DNA of 52,978 nucleotides, from positions 1 to 52,978 of the forward strand of contig NZ_JAGQCH010000021.1 in assembly GCF_024346055.1 (NCBI RefSeq), read 5' to 3'. The stretch's first letter is position 1. Each line of letters starts with the position of its first letter. A model generated the notes under the pieces. It was given only the letters and a program-made list of their open reading frames with translations, did no database searches and had not been told where the DNA came from. The position numbers and the translations under genes were made by a program. Origin of the DNA: Cyanobium sp. Cruz CV13-4-11. GTDB lineage: Bacteria > Cyanobacteriota > Cyanobacteriia > PCC-6307 > Cyanobiaceae. This document shows positions 26,089 to 35,578 of the stretch, in pieces.

Positions 26089-26628
26089 ATGTCACTCAAA
26101 CAGCGCTACCGGGAGACGATCCAGCCCAAGCTGCTGAAGGATCTCAACCTCTCCAACGTCCACGAGGTTCCCAAGGTGGTCAAGGTCACCGTCAACCGGG
26201 GCCTCGGTGAAGCCGCCCAGAACGCCAAGGCCCTCGAGGCCTCGATCACCGAACTGGCGACCATCACCGGTCAGAAGGTGGTGGTGACCCGCGCCAAGAA
26301 GGCCATCGCCGGCTTCAAGATCCGTCAGGGCATGCCGATCGGTGTGGCCGTCACCCTGCGGGGCGAGCGGATGTATGCCTTCCTGGAGCGTCTCATCCAC
26401 CTGGCGCTGCCACGCATCCGCGACTTCCGCGGCGTGAGCCCCAAGAGCTTCGACGGCCGGGGCAACTACACCCTGGGGATCCGGGAGCAGATCATCTTCC
26501 CCGAGATCTCCTTCGACAAGATCGATGCCATCCGGGGGATGGACGTCACGATCGTGACCAACGCCCGTAACGACGAAGAGGGCCGGGCCCTCCTCCGCGA
26601 AATGGGAATGCCGTTCCGCAATACCTGA
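26089..26628 (+). CDS. rplE: 50S ribosomal protein L5
   Basis: L5 binds 5S rRNA and contacts P-site t[23 protein letters not shown], the [20 protein letters not shown] block, [11 protein letters not shown] and [20 protein letters not shown] are family hallmarks. The length is 179 aa. It follows an unusually long 107-bp spacer that is almost free of purine runs and has no Shine-Dalgarno motif. Confidence 0.98.
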   Translation: MSLKQRYRETIQPKLLKDLNLSNVHEVPKVVKVTVNRGLGEAAQNAKALEASITELATITGQKVVVTRAKKAIAGFKIRQGMPIGVAVTLRGERMYAFLERLIHLALPRIRDFRGVSPKSFDGRGNYTLGIREQIIFPEISFDKIDAIRGMDVTIVTNARNDEEGRALLREMGMPFRNT

Positions 26629-26648
26629 GCCCCCTCCCGGACACGACC

Positions 26649-27050
26649 ATGGCCAACCACGACCCGATCTCAGACATGCTCACTCGCCTTCGCAACGCGA
26701 GTGAAAAGCGCCACGAGCGCACCAGGATTCCCGCCTCGCGGCTTTCCCGCAGCATCGCCAATGTGCTGCAGCAGGAAGGCTTCATCGCCGCCATCGCCGA
26801 AGAAGGCGAAGGCGTGCAGCGTCAGCTGGTGCTTGAGCTGAAATACAGCGGCAAGCACCGCCAGCCCACCATCCGCTCCGTGCAGCGGGTGAGCAAGCCC
26901 GGCCTGCGCATCTACAAGAACACCCGCCAGCTGCCCAAGGTGCTGGGCGGCCTCGGCGTGGCGATCATCTCCACCTCCCGGGGTGTGATGAGCGACCGTG
27001 ATGCCCGCAAGCAGGGCGTCGGCGGCGAAGTGCTCTGCTACGTCTACTGA
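26649..27050 (+). CDS. rpsH: 30S ribosomal protein S8
   Basis: S8 is a central-domain 16S rRNA binder and, in E. coli, a translational repressor of its operon. [20 protein letters not shown] and the C-terminal [20 protein letters not shown] are typical, ending GGEVLCYVY. The length is 133 aa. The short spacer (ACCCCCTCCCGGACACGACC type) has no Shine-Dalgarno sequence. Confidence 0.98.
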   Translation: MANHDPISDMLTRLRNASEKRHERTRIPASRLSRSIANVLQQEGFIAAIAEEGEGVQRQLVLELKYSGKHRQPTIRSVQRVSKPGLRIYKNTRQLPKVLGGLGVAIISTSRGVMSDRDARKQGVGGEVLCYVY

Positions 27051-27066
27051 TCCCAGGAGTTGTTCC

Positions 27067-27606
27067 ATGTCTCGTATCGGTAAAGCCCCGATCCCCATTC
27101 CCGACAAGGTCACCGTCAGCCTCGATGGCCTGGCGGTCACCGTGAAGGGTCCCAAAGGGGAACTCAGCCGCGTTCTCCCGGAGGGCGTCAGCGTCAGCCA
27201 GGAAGGCGGCACCGTGGTGGTGAGCCCCACCAGCACCCACCGTCGCTCCCGTGAGCGGCACGGCCTCAGCCGCACCCTCGTCGCCAACATGGTGGAAGGG
27301 GTCAGCCAGGGCTTCACCCGCAAGCTCGAGATCGTCGGCGTCGGCTACCGCGCCCAGGTCCAGGGGCGCAAGCTCGTGGTCAGCGCCGGCTACAGCCACC
27401 CGGTGGAGATGGTTCCCCCCGAGGGGGTCACCTTCTCGGTCGAGAACAACACCTCGGTCTTCGTCTCCGGCCCCGACAAGGAGCTGGTGGGCAACGAGGC
27501 GGCCAAGATCCGCGGCATTCGTCCCCCCGAGCCCTACAAGGGCAAGGGCATCAAGTACGAAGGTGAGCGGATTCTGCGCAAGGCCGGCAAGACCGGCAAG
27601 AAATGA
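27067..27606 (+). CDS. rplF: 50S ribosomal protein L6
   Basis: L6 lies near the GTPase-associated centre. [19 protein letters not shown] starts at 27067, preceded by AGGAG. The C-terminal signature [14 protein letters not shown] (residues ~156-169) is intact. The length is 179 aa, ending RKAGKTGKK. Confidence 0.98.
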   Translation: MSRIGKAPIPIPDKVTVSLDGLAVTVKGPKGELSRVLPEGVSVSQEGGTVVVSPTSTHRRSRERHGLSRTLVANMVEGVSQGFTRKLEIVGVGYRAQVQGRKLVVSAGYSHPVEMVPPEGVTFSVENNTSVFVSGPDKELVGNEAAKIRGIRPPEPYKGKGIKYEGERILRKAGKTGKK

Positions 27607-27638
27607 GGTCTGCTCGAGCGTCATCCGTCTGATCCCCC

Positions 27639-28004
27639 ATGTCTACCCTCTCCCGCAAACAGCAGACCCAGAAGCGTCACCGCCGCCTGCGTCGTCTGCT
27701 CTCCGGCACCGCCGCCCGTCCCAGGCTGGCCGTGTTCCGCTCCAACAATCACATCTACGCCCAGGTCATCGACGACGACGCCCAGAGCACCCTCTGCGCC
27801 GCGTCCACCCTCGACAAGGACCTGCGCACCAGCGTCACGGCGGGTGCCACCTGTGACGCTTCCGTCGCGGTCGGCCAGCTCGTGGCCCAGCGCGCCCTCG
27901 CCAAGGGCATCCAGCAGGTGGTCTTCGATCGCGGCGGCAACCTGTACCACGGCAGGGTCAAGGCCCTTGCTGACGCCGCCCGGGAAGCGGGCCTTCAGTT
28001 CTGA
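27639..28004 (+). CDS. rplR: 50S ribosomal protein L18
   Basis: L18 binds 5S rRNA. It has the basic N-terminus [19 protein letters not shown], then [20 protein letters not shown] and the C-terminal [20 protein letters not shown]. The length is 121 aa. No Shine-Dalgarno-like sequence is seen in the 32-bp spacer. Confidence 0.98.
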   Translation: MSTLSRKQQTQKRHRRLRRLLSGTAARPRLAVFRSNNHIYAQVIDDDAQSTLCAASTLDKDLRTSVTAGATCDASVAVGQLVAQRALAKGIQQVVFDRGGNLYHGRVKALADAAREAGLQF

Positions 28005-28018
28005 TCCCTGCTCTCACC

Positions 28019-28684
28019 ATGACCGAAACCAACGACCAGATCCAGACCGGCGCCGTGCCTGCGGCCTCCGATGTCCCCGCCGCTGCTGAAGGCCAGCAGG
28101 AGCAGCGCCGGGGTGGCGGCGGTGGCCGTGGCGATGCCAAGGGCGACCGCCGGGGCGGCGGCGGCGGCCGCGGCCGTGACAACCGTCGCGGCCAGGAACG
28201 TGACTCCGAATGGCAGGAGCGGGTGGTGCAGATCCGCCGCGTCTCCAAGACCGTCAAGGGCGGCAAGAAGATGAGCTTCCGGGCCATCGTCGTCGTCGGC
28301 AACGAGCGCGGCCAGGTGGGCGTGGGTGTCGGCAAGGCCGGCGATGTCATCGGCGCTGTCCGCAAGGGCGTGGCCGACGGCAAGAAGCATCTGGTCAAGG
28401 TGCCCCTCACCCGCACCAGCTCGATCCCCACCCTCAGCAACGGCCGCGACGGCGCCGCCAGCGTGCTGATCCGGCCGGCTGCCCCCGGTACCGGGGTGAT
28501 CGCGGGCGGTTCGATCCGCACCGTGCTCGAACTGGCCGGCATCAAGAACGTGCTGGCGAAGCGGCTGGGCTCCAAGACCCCGCTCAACAACGCCCGCGCC
28601 GCCATGCAGGCCCTCGAAGGCCTGCGCACCCACAAGGAGACCGCCAAGGAGCGGGGCATCTCCCTCGAGCAGATTTACTCCTGA
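28019..28684 (+). CDS. rpsE: 30S ribosomal protein S5 with Gly/Arg-rich N-terminal extension
   Basis: S5 acts at the mRNA entry site and in decoding fidelity. The conserved core begins near residue 60 ([20 protein letters not shown]) with the double-stranded-RNA-binding fold, followed by [17 protein letters not shown] and [20 protein letters not shown]. The first ~60 residues are extra: an acidic/Ala/Gln start, then two RRGGGGGRG-like blocks separated by DAKGD. The total is 221 aa against about 166 in E. coli. Such RGG stretches bind RNA in other proteins; here that is inference. Confidence 0.97.
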   Translation: MTETNDQIQTGAVPAASDVPAAAEGQQEQRRGGGGGRGDAKGDRRGGGGGRGRDNRRGQERDSEWQERVVQIRRVSKTVKGGKKMSFRAIVVVGNERGQVGVGVGKAGDVIGAVRKGVADGKKHLVKVPLTRTSSIPTLSNGRDGAASVLIRPAAPGTGVIAGGSIRTVLELAGIKNVLAKRLGSKTPLNNARAAMQALEGLRTHKETAKERGISLEQIYS

Positions 28685-28692
28685 GGCCCGCC

Positions 28693-29148
28693 ATGACGTC
28701 CTTCTCTCTCAACAATCTCCAGCCCCAGAAGGGGTCCCGCAAGCGCAAGCTGCGCAAGGGTCGCGGCATCGCCGCCGGCCAGGGCGCCAGCTGCGGCTTC
28801 GGCATGCGCGGTCAGAAGTCCCGCTCCGGCAGCCCCACCCGCCCCGGCTTCGAGGGTGGCCAGATGCCCCTCTACCGCCGGATCCCGAAGCTCAAGCACT
28901 TCCCGGTCATCAACCCCACCCACTACACCGTGATCAACGTGTCACGGCTGGGTGAGCTGAAGGCCGGCAGCACCGTCAGCCTCGAGTCCCTCGAGCAGGC
29001 GGGCCTGGTCACCAGCCCCCGCTACCCGCTCAAGGTGCTCGGCAACGGCGAACTCAAGGTGAAACTGACGGTCCAGGCCGCCGCCTTCACCGCGTCCGCC
29101 CGCGCCAAGATCGAGGCCGCCGGCGGCACCTGCGAGATCATCGACTGA
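28693..29148 (+). CDS. rplO: 50S ribosomal protein L15
   Basis: L15 is a late-assembly 23S rRNA binder. [36 protein letters not shown] and [19 protein letters not shown] are diagnostic. The length is 151 aa. rpmD (L30), which lies between rpsE and rplO in E. coli, is absent, as is usual in cyanobacteria. GAGG from the rpsE end serves as ribosome-binding site. Confidence 0.98.
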   Translation: MTSFSLNNLQPQKGSRKRKLRKGRGIAAGQGASCGFGMRGQKSRSGSPTRPGFEGGQMPLYRRIPKLKHFPVINPTHYTVINVSRLGELKAGSTVSLESLEQAGLVTSPRYPLKVLGNGELKVKLTVQAAAFTASARAKIEAAGGTCEIID

Positions 29149-29256
29149 GGCCGGGCCGTTGCCCTGCCTCCAGCCCGGAGCCGTCTGCCCGTAACCTTGT
29201 GTTGCGGCAGGCGGCTCCGGTCGTATCGACCCGTTCCCCCTACCCCCGTCATCACC

Positions 29257-30576
29257 ATGCTCCTCAGCAGGGGGCGCAACCCGAGCGCCGCTGAAATCCT
29301 CGTCCAGCTGGTCCAGTCGAAGGGCCTGCGGGATCGGGTTCTCACCACCCTGGGCCTGCTGCTGCTGGTGCGACTCGGCATCTACATCCCGGTGCCCGGC
29401 ATCGATCGGGTCGCCTTCCAGGACTTCATCCGTCAGGGCGGCCAGCTGATCGGCTTCCTGGACATCTTCACCGGCGGCGGCCTGTCCACCCTGGGCGTGT
29501 TCGCCCTGGGCATCCTGCCCTTCATCAATGCCTCGATCATCATCCAGCTGATGACGGCGGCCCTGCCCCAGCTCGAGGAGCTGCAGAAGAACGAAGGCGA
29601 GGCCGGCCGCCGCAAGCTGGCCCAGATCACCCGCTACGTGGCACTGGGCTGGGGCATCCTCCAGAGCATCGTTTTTGCCCTGATCCTGCGGCAGTACGCC
29701 CTGCCGGGTCTGCCGGAATGGCTGTTCGTCGTCCAGACGAGCCTGGCCCTGGTCACCGGTTCGATGGTGGTGATGTGGGTCAGCGAGGTGATCACCGAGC
29801 GGGGCATCGGCCAGGGGGCCTCCCTGGTGATCTTCATCAACATCGTCGCCACCCTGCCGAAAGCCCTCGGCTCCACCATCCAGCTGGCCCAGAGCGGCGA
29901 CCGGACCACGGTGGGCGGCATCGTCGTGCTGGTGCTCGTCTTCCTGGTGACGATCGTGGGGATCATCTTCCTGCAGGAGGGCAGCCGCCGCATCCCGATC
30001 GTGAGCGCCAAGCGCCAGGTGGGCGGCGCCAGCACCCTGGCCTCCCGCCAGAGCTACCTGCCCCTGAAGCTCAATGCCGGCGGCGTGATGCCGATCATCT
30101 TTGCCTCGGCGGTGGTGTTCCTGCCGCTCACCATCGCCAACCTCACCAAGAGCCCCTGGCTGATCCGGGTGGCGGGCTACCTGAACCCCACCAGCAGCAC
30201 CCCCTGGGTCTATGCCGTGGTGTACTTCGCCCTGATCTGCGGCTTCGCCTTCTTCTACGCCTCCCTCACCGTCAACCCGGTGGACATCGCCACCAACCTG
30301 AAGCGCTCCGGCGTGGCCATCCCCGGGGTGCGCCCCGGCTCCGCCACCGCCGACTACCTCTCCGGTGTGTCCAACCGGCTCACCCTGCTGGGGGGCCTGT
30401 TCCTCGGCGCCATCGCGATCATCCCCTCGGCCGTGGAGGGCGCCACCCAGGTGCGCACCTTCCAGGGCCTGGGGGCCACCTCCCTGCTGATCCTGGTGGG
30501 CGTGGCCATCGACACCGCCAAGCAGGTGCAGACCTACGTGATCTCCCAGCGTTACGAAGGACTGGTCAGGCAGTAG
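29257..30576 (+). CDS. secY: Protein translocase subunit SecY
   Basis: SecY forms the protein-conducting channel in plasma and thylakoid membranes. The 439-aa protein has ten hydrophobic spans. Typical pieces are RLGIYIPVPGID, the plug region following FTGGGLSTLGVFALGILPFI, NASIIIQLM, RQSYLPLKLNAGGVMPIIFA and the cytoplasmic RPGSATADYL. The start at 29257 (MLLSRGRNPSAAEI) follows a 108-bp spacer that contains a CGGAGCCG...GCGGCTCCG-like inverted element and no Shine-Dalgarno sequence. Confidence 0.98.
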   Translation: MLLSRGRNPSAAEILVQLVQSKGLRDRVLTTLGLLLLVRLGIYIPVPGIDRVAFQDFIRQGGQLIGFLDIFTGGGLSTLGVFALGILPFINASIIIQLMTAALPQLEELQKNEGEAGRRKLAQITRYVALGWGILQSIVFALILRQYALPGLPEWLFVVQTSLALVTGSMVVMWVSEVITERGIGQGASLVIFINIVATLPKALGSTIQLAQSGDRTTVGGIVVLVLVFLVTIVGIIFLQEGSRRIPIVSAKRQVGGASTLASRQSYLPLKLNAGGVMPIIFASAVVFLPLTIANLTKSPWLIRVAGYLNPTSSTPWVYAVVYFALICGFAFFYASLTVNPVDIATNLKRSGVAIPGVRPGSATADYLSGVSNRLTLLGGLFLGAIAIIPSAVEGATQVRTFQGLGATSLLILVGVAIDTAKQVQTYVISQRYEGLVRQ

Positions 30577-30601
30577 GCCCCTTTCCCCGTCTCCCATCCC
30601 C

Positions 30602-31153
30602 ATGAAACAGCGACTCCTCTTCCTCGGCCCCCCCGGCGCCGGCAAGGGCACCCAGGCCGAGCTCCTGGCGGAACGTCACCAGCTGCTGCATCTTTCCACC
30701 GGTGAACTGTTGCGGGCGGAAGTCAAGGCCGGCAGCGCCCTGGGCCAGGAGGCGGAGGCCGTGATGGCCCGCGGCGAACTGGTCAGCGATGCGCTGGTGC
30801 TGGCGATCGTGCGCAGCCGCCTGGAGGGCCACCAGGGGGGCTGGCTGCTGGATGGTTTCCCCCGCAATCTGGCCCAAGCCGAGGCCCTCGATGGCCTGCT
30901 GGCCGAGCTCGACCAGCGCATCGAACGGGTGCTGCTGCTGGAGCTGGAGGACGGGGTGCTGATCCAGCGCCTGCTCTCCCGCGGCCGCGCCGACGACAAC
31001 GAAGCGGTGATCCGCAACCGCCTGGTGGTGTACCAGGAGCAGACCGCGCCCCTGATCGACCACTACCGCCATCTGGGCCTGCTCCAGAGCGTGGAGGCCT
31101 CCGGCACGGTGGCGGAGATCGGAGAAAGGATCGTAGCCAGCCTTGTTGACTGA
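30602..31153 (+). CDS. adk: Adenylate kinase (short-lid form)
   Basis: The enzyme interconverts ATP + AMP and 2 ADP. The P-loop is FLGPPGAGKGTQ (residues 7-18). STGELLRAEVK and LLDGFPRNLAQAEAL are the AMP-binding segments, and LLSRGRADDNEAVIRNRL is the short lid region without the long insert or zinc Cys. The length is 183 aa. Its place between secY and rpmJ is the common cyanobacterial order. Confidence 0.97.
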   Translation: MKQRLLFLGPPGAGKGTQAELLAERHQLLHLSTGELLRAEVKAGSALGQEAEAVMARGELVSDALVLAIVRSRLEGHQGGWLLDGFPRNLAQAEALDGLLAELDQRIERVLLLELEDGVLIQRLLSRGRADDNEAVIRNRLVVYQEQTAPLIDHYRHLGLLQSVEASGTVAEIGERIVASLVD

Positions 31154-31196
31154 TGTGATACGGTAGCTGTTTGCAAATTCGGAGAGCACAACGCCC

Positions 31197-31310
31197 ATGA
31201 AGGTGCGTGCCTCAGTCAAGAAGATGTGCGACAAATGCCGGGTGATCCGTCGCCACGGCCGGGTCATGGTGATCTGCACCAACCCGAAGCACAAGCAGCG
31301 TCAGGGTTGA
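31197..31310 (+). CDS. rpmJ: 50S ribosomal protein L36
   Basis: This 37-aa protein reads [19 protein letters not shown]... and keeps the zinc ribbon: Cys11, Cys14, Cys27 and His32 (MCDKC, ICTNPKH). It therefore belongs to the zinc-binding (C+) type. GGAGAG lies 10 bp before the ATG. It is found at its usual position between adk and rpsM. Confidence 0.96.
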   Translation: MKVRASVKKMCDKCRVIRRHGRVMVICTNPKHKQRQG

Positions 31311-31376
31311 CCCCCCACGCTTCCACGGCGGCCGCCTTCGGCCGCCACCCCCATTGCCCTCTGATCGTTTCCTGAC

Positions 31377-31742
31377 GTGGCTCGGATCGCCGGTGTCGAT
31401 ATCCCTCGTGACAAGAGGGTTGAGATCTCACTCACATACGTGTACGGGATCGGGCTCACCAGGGCCCGCAAGATTCTCGCCAAATCGGGGGTCAACCCCG
31501 ACATCCGGGTGAAGGACCTCAGCGATGGCGACGTGCAGAAGCTGCGCGGCGCCGCCGATTCCTTCGTGCTCGAGGGCGACCTGCGCCGCGAAGAGGGCAT
31601 GGCCCTCAAGCGCCTGCAGGACATCGGCTGCCTGCGGGGTCGCCGCCATCGCATGGGCCTGCCCGTGCGCGGCCAGCGCACCCGCACCAACGCCCGCACC
31701 CGCCGCGGCGCGCGCAAGACCGTGGCCGGCAAGAAGAAGTGA
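31377..31742 (+). CDS. rpsM: 30S ribosomal protein S13
   Basis: S13 contacts the 50S subunit and P-site tRNA from the 30S head. [19 protein letters not shown] begins at a GTG (31377). [12 protein letters not shown] and the C-terminal [20 protein letters not shown] are conserved. The length is 121 aa. The upstream spacer (GGCGGCCGCCTTCGGCCGCC) can fold but has no Shine-Dalgarno motif. Confidence 0.98.
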   Translation: MARIAGVDIPRDKRVEISLTYVYGIGLTRARKILAKSGVNPDIRVKDLSDGDVQKLRGAADSFVLEGDLRREEGMALKRLQDIGCLRGRRHRMGLPVRGQRTRTNARTRRGARKTVAGKKK

Positions 31743-31889
31743 GGTCCGGGGCTCCGGGCCCGTTCCCCCTCCCCTGCCTGCACCATCCCCCGGCCCGTGG
31801 CCCCTCGCGGCAGCCACCGGGCCCCGGTCCCGCCGCCCTCCTCTCCCGGAGGTCGTCACCGGGACTTCCCCCCAGTCCTTTGATCACCT

Positions 31890-31905
31890 CCCTGCTCTCG
31901 CAGGG
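31890..31905 (+). promoter_or_regulatory. Hairpin just ahead of the rpsK start codon
   Basis: CCCTGC-TCTC-GCAGGG is a perfect 6-bp hairpin with a 4-nt loop, ending 8 nt before the rpsK ATG at 31914. It lies in a 171-bp pyrimidine-rich spacer after rpsM. The 3' arm (GCAGGG) is the only purine-rich stretch near the start, so folding could mask ribosome access. A regulatory role is inference. Confidence 0.35.
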
Positions 31906-31913
31906 TCACCGCC

Positions 31914-32306
31914 ATGGCCAAACCAGCCAAGAAGACAGGCCCCAAGAAGGCCAAGCGCAATGTCCCCAATGGGGTCGCGCACATCCAGAGCACCTTCAAC
32001 AACACGATCGTCTCCATCACTGACACCGCCGGTGAAGTGGTGAGCTGGTCGTCGGCCGGCGCCAGCGGCTTCAAGGGAGCCCGTAAGGGCACCCCCTTCG
32101 CCGCCCAGACCGCCGCCGAGGCTGCCGCCCGCCGCGCCCTCGAGCAGGGCATGCGTCAGATCGAAGTGCTGGTGCGCGGCCCTGGATCCGGGCGTGAAAC
32201 CGCCATCCGGGCCCTGCAGGTGGCCGGTCTCGAGATCACCCTGATCCGCGACGTCACCCCCCTGCCCCACAACGGTTGCCGCCGGGCCAAGCGCCGCCGG
32301 GTCTGA
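31914..32306 (+). CDS. rpsK: 30S ribosomal protein S11
   Basis: S11 forms part of the platform near the E site. [34 protein letters not shown] and the C-terminal [17 protein letters not shown] are canonical. The length is 130 aa. rpsD, which follows rpsK in E. coli, is not here; rpoA comes next. Confidence 0.98.
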   Translation: MAKPAKKTGPKKAKRNVPNGVAHIQSTFNNTIVSITDTAGEVVSWSSAGASGFKGARKGTPFAAQTAAEAAARRALEQGMRQIEVLVRGPGSGRETAIRALQVAGLEITLIRDVTPLPHNGCRRAKRRRV

Positions 32307-32388
32307 GCCGTCCGGACTCCTCCGGCCTCCCACCCGACTCCCCCGGGCCGCTGCCGCGGCCACCTTTCCTTTCTCACCTCCTCAGACC

Positions 32389-33327
32389 GTGTTGCACTAC
32401 CAGATCGATCGGGTCGAGCACCAGGTCGCCGACGACCGTTCCCAGACGGGCGTCTTCCTGATCGGCCCCCTGGATCGGGGCCAGGCGACCACCCTCGGCA
32501 ACGCCCTGCGGCGTGTGCTGATCGGGGGTCTCGAAGGAAGCGCCATCACGGCGGTGCGTCTCTCCGGGGTCAACCACGAGTACGCCACGGTGCCAGGTGT
32601 GCGCGAGGACGTCCTCGACATCCTGCTCAACTGCAAGTCGGTTCCCGTCAACAGCCGCAGCCGTGACCTCGAGATCGGCCGCCTGATGGTCAACGGCCCG
32701 GCCCGGGTCACCGCTTCGGATCTGCAATTCTCCCCCCAGGTGCAGGTGATCGACGGCGACCGGGAGATCGCCACCGTGGCCGAGGGCCACAGCCTGGAGA
32801 TGGAGGTCCACGTGGAGCGCGGCATCGGCTACCGGCCGGTGGATCGCCACAACGAGGACACCGCCGCCATCGACCTGCTCCAGATCGATGCCGTCTTCAT
32901 GCCCGTCCGCCGGGTCAACTACACCGTCGATGAAACCGCGGTCGGCGAAGGCGGCTCGGCCCACGAGCGCCTGCGCATCGAGATCGAGACCAACGGCAGC
33001 GTCACCCCCGACGATGCCATGGCCCAGGCGGCCAACCAGCTGATGGAGCTGTTCCAGCCCCTGGCCACCCTCACCATGACCGAGGAGCCCGGCCTGGAAC
33101 CCGAGCCTTCGGCTGAGGCCCAGATTCCCCTTGAGGAACTGAACCTTTCCGTCCGCGCCTACAACTGCCTGAAGCGGGCCCAGGTCAACTCCGTCTCCGA
33201 CCTCATGGGCTTCAGCTACGAAGACCTCCTGGAGATCAAGAACTTCGGATCCAAGTCCGCCGACGAGGTGATCGAGGCCCTCGAGAGGATCGGCATCTCC
33301 CTGCCCCAGAGCCGCACCAGCGGCTGA
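32389..33327 (+). CDS. rpoA: DNA-directed RNA polymerase alpha subunit
   Basis: RpoA nucleates RNA polymerase assembly. The N-terminal domain has the dimerisation region [20 protein letters not shown] and INGIEG-like [16 protein letters not shown]. After an acidic linker ([13 protein letters not shown]) the C-terminal domain carries [20 protein letters not shown] and the [13 protein letters not shown] helix-hairpin-helix that binds UP elements and activators. The start codon is GTG (32389) and the length is 312 aa. Confidence 0.98.
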   Translation: MLHYQIDRVEHQVADDRSQTGVFLIGPLDRGQATTLGNALRRVLIGGLEGSAITAVRLSGVNHEYATVPGVREDVLDILLNCKSVPVNSRSRDLEIGRLMVNGPARVTASDLQFSPQVQVIDGDREIATVAEGHSLEMEVHVERGIGYRPVDRHNEDTAAIDLLQIDAVFMPVRRVNYTVDETAVGEGGSAHERLRIEIETNGSVTPDDAMAQAANQLMELFQPLATLTMTEEPGLEPEPSAEAQIPLEELNLSVRAYNCLKRAQVNSVSDLMGFSYEDLLEIKNFGSKSADEVIEALERIGISLPQSRTSG

Positions 33328-33373
33328 AAGGCGGTTTCCCCTTCCCCGTTTCGCCACCCGCCCCGTCCCCACC

Positions 33374-33724
33374 ATGCGACACCAGTGCCGAGTCCCCCTG
33401 CTGGGACGCCCCGCCGACCAACGCAAGGCCATGCTGCGTGGGCTGACCACCCAGCTCATCCGTGAAGGCCGCGTCACCACCACCAAGGCCAGGGCCAAGG
33501 CCCTGCGTGATGAAGCCGAGCGCATGATCACCCTGGCCAAGGACGGCACCCTCGCCGCCCGTCGCCGCGCCATTGGCTACATCTACGACAAGCAGCTCGT
33601 CCACGCCCTGTTCGACAAGGCCCAGGACCGCTACGGCGATCGCCAAGGGGGCTACACCCGCATCATCCGTACGGTCCGCCGCCGTGGCGACAACGCCGAG
33701 ATGGCGATCATCGAGCTGGTCTGA
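33374..33724 (+). CDS. rplQ: 50S ribosomal protein L17
   Basis: L17 lies near the exit tunnel. [40 protein letters not shown] and the C-terminal [14 protein letters not shown] are diagnostic. The length is 116 aa. Its stop TGA overlaps the CTG that best starts truA (CTGA at 33721-33724). Confidence 0.98.
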   Translation: MRHQCRVPLLGRPADQRKAMLRGLTTQLIREGRVTTTKARAKALRDEAERMITLAKDGTLAARRRAIGYIYDKQLVHALFDKAQDRYGDRQGGYTRIIRTVRRRGDNAEMAIIELV

Positions 33725-34566
33725 AAAGGATCGCCCTTTCGCTGCAGTACGAGGGCTCCTCGTTCCACGGCTGGCAGCGTCAGGCCCGCCACAGCAGCGT
33801 TCAGGAAACCCTGGAAGGGGCCATCGCTGCGCTTGACCCGCACCGGCCCGCCCAGGCGGTGGCCGCGGGCCGCACCGACAGCGGCGTCCATGCCGCGGCC
33901 CAGGTGGTGCATTTCGACGCCTGTGGCCCCATCCCCGTGGCCCGCTGGGCGAAGGCCCTCAACGGCCGCCTGCCGCCCACGATCCGGGTGAGGGCGGCCG
34001 CCGAGGTACCTCCCGACTGGCACGCCTGCTTCAGCGCCACCTACCGGCGCTACCGCTACACGATCTTCAACGGCCGCACCCCCAACCTGTTCCTGACGCC
34101 CTGGAGCTGGCACCGCTACCAGTGGCGCCTCGACGAGGCCCGCATGGCCGCCTGTCTGGAGGCTCTGCTGGGGGAACACGACTTCTCCGCCTTCCAGCGG
34201 GCCGGCAGCCGACGCGCCCATGCCCGCACCACCGTTCAGGACGTGCGCATCGATCGCCAGGGGGATCTGCTGGTCACCGAAGTGCAGGCCAGCGGCTTTC
34301 TCTACGGCATGGTGCGCCTGCTGATGGGCCAGCTGGTGGCCGTGGGGGAGGGCCGCCTTGAGGTCGAAGCGTTTCTGCACCGCTGGCGCAGCGGCGCCCG
34401 CGAAGCGGTGAAGGAGGCCGCGCCGCCCCAGGGCCTTTGCCTGCTGCGGGTGGGCTACCCCACAGAGATCTTCCCTGGGGCCGCCTGGTATGATTGTCAA
34501 CCGCGATTTCTGTTGGAATCGTGCGATCCTCCCGCCGATCCGTTCATCGGCGTTCCGATCGGTTGA
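33721..34566 (+). CDS. truA: tRNA pseudouridine(38-40) synthase TruA, CTG start
   Basis: TruA modifies U38-U40 of the tRNA anticodon arm. With a CTG start at 33721 the protein begins [20 protein letters not shown], the expected N-terminus. No ATG, GTG or TTG lies in frame upstream within the rplQ end, and the first GTG (33859) would remove 46 residues just before the catalytic [11 protein letters not shown] (Asp53). Other conserved blocks are [22 protein letters not shown] and [17 protein letters not shown]. The length would be 281 aa. The last ~15 residues ([14 protein letters not shown]) look like a non-conserved run-on. Confidence 0.88.
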   Translation: MKRIALSLQYEGSSFHGWQRQARHSSVQETLEGAIAALDPHRPAQAVAAGRTDSGVHAAAQVVHFDACGPIPVARWAKALNGRLPPTIRVRAAAEVPPDWHACFSATYRRYRYTIFNGRTPNLFLTPWSWHRYQWRLDEARMAACLEALLGEHDFSAFQRAGSRRAHARTTVQDVRIDRQGDLLVTEVQASGFLYGMVRLLMGQLVAVGEGRLEVEAFLHRWRSGAREAVKEAAPPQGLCLLRVGYPTEIFPGAAWYDCQPRFLLESCDPPADPFIGVPIG

Positions 34567-34713
34567 GCGTCTCTGCAGGGTGCCCCGTCCGGTGGCCCCA
34601 TGCCGAAATCGTCTCGCCGAATTCGCCGGATCCGGCGACACGGTAGGGTCGAATCTTCCTGTCCCGACCCATCCGGCTGCGATGGGCTCACCCCAAACCG
34701 GCCCGCCGGCGCG
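34567..34713 (+). promoter_or_regulatory. Structured leader between truA and rplM
   Basis: The 147 bp (and the truA tail before it) contain a cluster of inverted repeats: GCCGAT-CCGTTC-ATCGGC at 34534-34551, the 14-bp palindrome CGCCGGATCCGGCG at 34624-34637, and GGGTCG with CGACCC at 34646-34651 and 34665-34670. A TATGAT hexamer at 34488-34493 could be a -10 element. This suggests a separate promoter and leader for rplM-rpsI-rpmE. No known riboswitch class is recognised. Confidence 0.4.
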
Positions 34714-35166
34714 ATGAACAAGACAACCCCACCCTCCATCGATTCGCTTGAGCGCCAGTGGTATCTGGTCGACGCAGCGGATCAGACCCTCGGCCGTCTG
34801 GCCAGCGAAGTGGCCCAGGTGCTGCGCGGCAAGAACAAGCCCACCTTCACGCCTCACCTCGACACCGGTGACTTCGTGGTGGTGATCAACGCCGACAAGG
34901 TGCGCGTCAGCGGCAACAAGGCCACCCAGAAGATCTACCGGCGCCATTCCGGCCGTCCCGGCGGCATGAAGACCGAAACCTTCGAGCACCTCCAGGCCCG
35001 CCTGCCGGAGCGGATCATCGAGAAGGCGATCAAGGGCATGCTTCCCCACAACGCCCTGGGCCGCCAGCTGTTCCGCAAGCTCAAGGTCTACAAGGGCGCC
35101 GAGCATCCCCACGCCGCCCAGCAGCCCCAGCCCCTCGCCCTCGATCCCGCCGCCGCCGCCCAATGA
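34714..35166 (+). CDS. rplM: 50S ribosomal protein L13
   Basis: L13 is an early 23S rRNA assembly protein. [40 protein letters not shown] and [19 protein letters not shown] are typical. The start at 34714 gives [16 protein letters not shown] and 150 aa. The C-terminus is a Gln/Pro/Ala-rich tail. The stop overlaps the rpsI start by 4 bases (ATGA), so the two are coupled. Confidence 0.98.
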   Translation: MNKTTPPSIDSLERQWYLVDAADQTLGRLASEVAQVLRGKNKPTFTPHLDTGDFVVVINADKVRVSGNKATQKIYRRHSGRPGGMKTETFEHLQARLPERIIEKAIKGMLPHNALGRQLFRKLKVYKGAEHPHAAQQPQPLALDPAAAAQ

Positions 35167-35570
35167 CCAGCACCTCCAACCGCGTCGTCTACTGGGGCAC
35201 CGGCCGTCGCAAGACCGCCGTCGCCCGTGTGCGGGTGGTCCCCGGCAGCGGCAGCGTCACCATCAATGGCCGCCCCGGCGACAACTACCTCAACTACAAC
35301 CCCGTCTACCTGGCGGCGGTGAAGGCACCCCTGCAGACCCTCGGCCTGGAAGCCCAGTACGACCTCCTGGTCAACGTGCGCGGCGGTGGCCTCACCGGCC
35401 AGGCCGATGCCATCAAGCAGGGTGCGGCCCGCGCCCTCTGCGATCTCTCTCCCGACAACCGCAAGCCCCTCAAGATCGAAGGCCACCTGAGCCGCGATCC
35501 CCGGGCCAAGGAGCGTCGCAAGTACGGCCTCAAGAAAGCCCGCAAGGCTCCCCAGTTCTCCAAGCGCTGA
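35163..35570 (+). CDS. rpsI: 30S ribosomal protein S9
   Basis: S9 reaches the P-site tRNA with its C-terminal Arg. [40 protein letters not shown] and the basic end [18 protein letters not shown] are canonical, including the terminal Lys-Arg. The length is 135 aa. It is translationally coupled to rplM. Confidence 0.98.
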   Translation: MTSTSNRVVYWGTGRRKTAVARVRVVPGSGSVTINGRPGDNYLNYNPVYLAAVKAPLQTLGLEAQYDLLVNVRGGGLTGQADAIKQGAARALCDLSPDNRKPLKIEGHLSRDPRAKERRKYGLKKARKAPQFSKR

Positions 35571-35578
35571 TTTCCGTC

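Noticed and set aside
28942-30651. Long minus-strand open frame opposite secY
   Set aside because: Its Asp/His/Gly/Gln-rich text is the reverse complement of hydrophobic SecY codons; no independent support.
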